Of a stretch of DNA of 64,000 bases, positions 60,901 to 64,000 are shown piece by piece. The notes below the pieces were generated by a model. It ran no database searches. It was not told the origin of the DNA and saw only the letters and a list, made by a program, of their open reading frames with translations. Positions within the stretch are counted from its first letter, which is position 1, and every line of letters begins with the position of its first letter. The position numbers were made by a program, and so were the translations under genes. Source of the stretch: Selaginella tamariscina (Eukaryota > Streptophyta > Lycopodiopsida > Selaginellales > Selaginellaceae); the NCBI GenBank assembly GCA_003024785.1, contig PUQB01000544.1:52440-116439 (forward strand). The letters are read 5' to 3'.

Positions 60901-61014
60901 TCTTAATCTAAAAATCGTCCTATATTTAATATCATATACATAATATTTATATTTATCAGGTACATATATGAAATTTAAAAAATTATATATATATATAGTT
61001 AATTTAAAGGGAAA

Positions 61015-62165
61015 ACTAGACGATGGTTACATATTGACATGCAACACCTCGCCAAAGCAAAACCCTTACAAACAAGATTTACTACAACATGGACCCGTCA
61101 AAATCACATACATGTATATATGTGTACATCTGTTGTAAGTAAGTGTATTATACATACATATATTAATATCTATATATGTGTCTCTGCTTGTATGTATGAG
61201 AGAGAGATAGCACGTACACACACACGGAGTAATGTACATACATGTATATATGTGTACATCTGTTGGAAGGAGGTTTATTATACATACATATATTAATATC
61301 TATTTATTTATCTCTATCTGTATGTATGAGAGAGAGCGCGTACACACACACGGAGTCCTTAATGTACATACATGTATATATGTGTACATTTGTTGCAAGT
61401 ATGTGTATTTACATACATATATTAGTATCTATATATGTATCTCTGCTTGTATGTATGAGAGAGAGCACGTATACACACACCATTGTAAGTTGTATTATTA
61501 AAATAATTAATGTAATATTAAATATATTTATAAATCTTATATTAGTGTAAATATATTTGTATAATATATATATATTAAAATTTTATATTTAATTACAAAG
61601 GGGATACTTAATTCTCCAACTCAGTCTTTGGGTTCGTGTCAGTTGATGAAGGATTTGATGTATGGATCGGTACTAAATGGAGTTCACACACAAACTTTAC
61701 AACCAAGACCAGGTTTGTTTAGTAACACACACACACACACACACATATTATTTATATGTGTATCATACACTTAAGCATTCCATGGATATTTTAATAAAGC
61801 AAATATTAAATTTATTTTGTTAGTTTTTACTTCAAACTGCATTATGGTTAACATTACATAAATATTTTATATATTATTTTGTTTTAAAGTAAACAGGATT
61901 ATTGGGCTCCACGTTAAAGGCGTATGATATCCAGCAATGTTGGAATACATATATAACAACACTCAAAGTACTGTACATTACAGCGGTCATTCTCAATATT
62001 AAATATATAAAAGAATTTATAAACGTTATTATTTAATATAAAATATAATAATAAATATATTTTGTTTGTGTATAGGGAACTAGCTTAGGATTCATCCGGA
62101 TGCAGGCAATTTTCTCGGTTGTATTACTTGTTCTAATAGCACATTTAAAGCATGTATCGTCTAAT
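61015..62165 (+). pseudogene. Acid lipase pseudogene, copy 3: exons A, B, C, D in order
   Basis: The only copy with all four recognised exons in line. Exon A (about 61017-61098) is eroded (DDGYILTCNTSPK-like) and inflated by 61110-61500, where the TGTACATACATGTATATATG block occurs repeatedly. Exon B (61600-61712) reads SLGF, then EGFDVWIGTKWSSH: the family GFDVW(I/V)GN.RGT signature, lost in the other copies. Exon C (61897-61996) ends TQSTVHYSGHSQ, the nucleophile elbow with the catalytic Ser (family GHSQG); its donor has mutated from GTAATA. Exon D (62076-62165) reads GTSLGFIRMQAIFSVVLLVL then IAHLKHVSS. Indels in exons B and C break the frame. The Asp and His of the triad lie in exons not present. 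Confidence 0.8.
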
Positions 62166-62169
62166 CGTT

Positions 62170-63120
62170 TATTTATATGCAATATTATGTTTATTCTTAA
62201 GGCATATTAAGTTACGTCTAATGTTCAAAACGTATTATATTATTTATATGCGTGAATTTTTTATAATGTTTTTAGATTAATTAACAATCTTTACTATAAA
62301 ATTAGTTTCTACTTAGTCATTGCAAGCATCTGTACATTCTTATCAGAGTACAGATAAAAATGACTACAAAATTAAAATATTTGTTTCATCGTTTTTTTAA
62401 TTAAATAGTATTTTGTGGTTTATTCACAATATTTTATTAATGACATTGACTCAAATTATAATATAAAATTTAGAATGTAAAAAAAGAAACAGTTGTTGCA
62501 AGAATTATATCAATGTAGAAATTGTCTATTAAAGTTTTAAGGATAATGAGTGTTTTAATATTCTCTATCATTATGATTGTAATATATGTAAGGAAGATAG
62601 CTCAAATATACCTGTTGTGCTTAATATGCCTCATTTTTTATATTCTTGCTCGTAAGTCTGCATATGTTCAGAGATTTGTATCACTAAACTATAAGTGATA
62701 TAGAAATAAAAACTTCATATATATACAGTGTATATACTTGTGTTCATTCATATAATCTTAAATAAATAGATTAGACATTTATGTACAGTATGTATAACAT
62801 AGCTATTTGATTACATACTTACCATGCATAATATGTTTACAACGTGACGATTGCATATATAACTTACATTGTGTAATGGTTTCTTTCAGAACACTCTCAA
62901 TGGAAGCACATTGAAATATATATATATATATATATATCCAAAACAGTATATATTTAGAAATGCAGTAACACAAACAATATAATCAAATAAAGAAAGTACA
63001 GAAACTATGTATGTACATGTCATATATGATCACTCTATAACATACAGTCTGTCTTTCATGCACAGTAAGTATAAACATAGTTTCCTGCATATACCTGAAT
63101 AATACACACACACACACACA

Positions 63121-63183
<63 letters not shown>

Positions 63184-63350
63184 TCTTAACACTATGTTAT
63201 GCTCACATATATACGTTTTATGTGTAACATGTACATACATTAGAAACAACGCATATGTATGACCATCAATAAGTTCAGCTCACCTTTGTTAGCTATACAG
63301 AACTTTGATTTTTGACAAATACATACCAATTTTTACATAATAATACATTT
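62170..63350 (-). repeat. Spacer repeat X, inverted copy 5
   Basis: Homologous to 18290-19145 (AAGGCATATTAAGTTACGTC near 62197, GCAAGCATCTGTACATTC near 62321). No ATAD3 sequence follows: after AACAACGCATATGTATGA the sequence continues as the reverse of 45720-45835. (AT)n at 63129-63181. Confidence 0.7.
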
Positions 63351-63467
63351 ACACACACACACACATCTATAAATCTACACACTGTGCATGTGTATTACAT
63401 TTCTCTCTCTCTCTCTCTGTGTGTGTGTGTCTCTCTCTCTCTCGCACACACACACAACACACCACAC

Positions 63468-63553
<86 letters not shown>

Positions 63554-64000
63554 TTACGAATATCTGATAAGTTTGCATATATAAATACAAGTCTTTGATC
63601 TTGCTGAAATCTGCATATGTACATATACATAGTTATATAATAATACGGAGAAGAATGCTCGTGATTTATTATATACCTTATAATAATAAAAAAAATGCAC
63701 AAAACACAAAAGGTGATGCCTATGTATAAATGTGTATTTGTAGGCTGTGTGTTTTTGTACATAGACCTACCTTGTCTATGTTTATATATATACATATATA
63801 CAGACACACACACATAGATGTGTATATGTTTTTGTACGTTATATGTAGACAAACATACACGTTAATGCAAACAGACGTTTACACACATTATAGAGAATAA
63901 TTGTGTATTTATACGATATATACATCTAAATATATTGAACATCCTCGTGGATACGTATGTCCTAATAAATTATGCTGTGATGATTGGACAAGTTATACCA
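63350..64000 (+). repeat. Upstream flank repeat U, running off the window
   Basis: Same orientation and order as 47975-48320: AAGAATGCTCGTGA at 63650, GGTGATGCCTATGTATAAAT, TAGACCTACCTTGTCTATG, CATCCTCGTGGATACGTATG, and finally TGATTGGACAAGTTATACCA at the last base. It holds CT/GT tracts at 63402-63442 and an (AT)n tract at 63497-63547. Confidence 0.8.

Noticed and set aside
63367-63852. 161-codon minus-strand open frame, the longest in the window
   Set aside because: It is a translation of flank U and microsatellites (repeated IYIY and CVCV runs). The frame is not kept in the other U copies.

Overview
The window looks like nuclear DNA from a land plant. It is very AT-rich, with many (AT)n, (GT/CA)n and (CT/GA)n tracts, GT-AG introns, and pieces of plant gene families: a SECRET AGENT-type O-GlcNAc transferase, DYW-class pentatricopeptide repeat (PPR) proteins, an acid (triacylglycerol/steryl-ester) lipase, and an ATAD3-type mitochondrial AAA+ ATPase. 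The species cannot be fixed from sequence alone; a seedless plant is possible but unproven. No bacterial operon, phage, CRISPR array or intact tRNA/rRNA gene was seen.

Only the first 666 bases hold coding sequence that looks intact: the last two exons of the O-GlcNAc transferase. The rest is a rearranged patchwork of one repeating module in several copies. In its fullest order the module is: upstream flank U, DYW-PPR gene, downstream flank D, acid lipase gene L, then a spacer X that sometimes ends in ATAD3 exons. PPR copies or parts lie at 1.4-8.2 kb (P1), 12.6-15.8 kb (P2), 39.1-39.4 kb (P3), 48.6-52.5 kb (P4) and 56.6-60.2 kb (P5). Flank U also runs off the right end, so another PPR copy probably follows. 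Every PPR copy is broken by frameshifts, stops or inversions.

Lipase exons lie at 17.07-17.56, 22.79-22.89, 32.90-33.41, 37.63-37.73, 47.69-47.77 and 61.0-62.17 kb. ATAD3 exons lie at 19.18-19.68 and 34.41-34.90 kb. The 16.3-24.1 kb and 32.05-39.1 kb stretches are two copies of a ~7-8 kb direct segmental duplication. They differ by two clean insertions with 8-bp target duplications (301 bp at 22269-22569; 242 bp, hAT-like, at 38316-38557).

A ~3.4 kb inverted repeat joins 25.59-29.06 kb to 53.15-56.58 kb. A second, coding-free inverted repeat structure fills 40.27-44.65 kb. A third inverts the front of PPR copy P1 (1.41-2.39 versus 2.4-3.5 kb). Inside the PPR genes the intron before the E domain has grown into a minisatellite whose unit carries a 3' splice site plus the start of the next exon, so each copy holds many tandem acceptor sites. 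The module flanks and junctions give a relative history; for example P4 and P5 share a DYW deletion and a 15-bp hairpin mutation. The window is best read as a birth-and-death cluster of decaying PPR/lipase paralogs that may make double-stranded RNA, not as a set of working genes.
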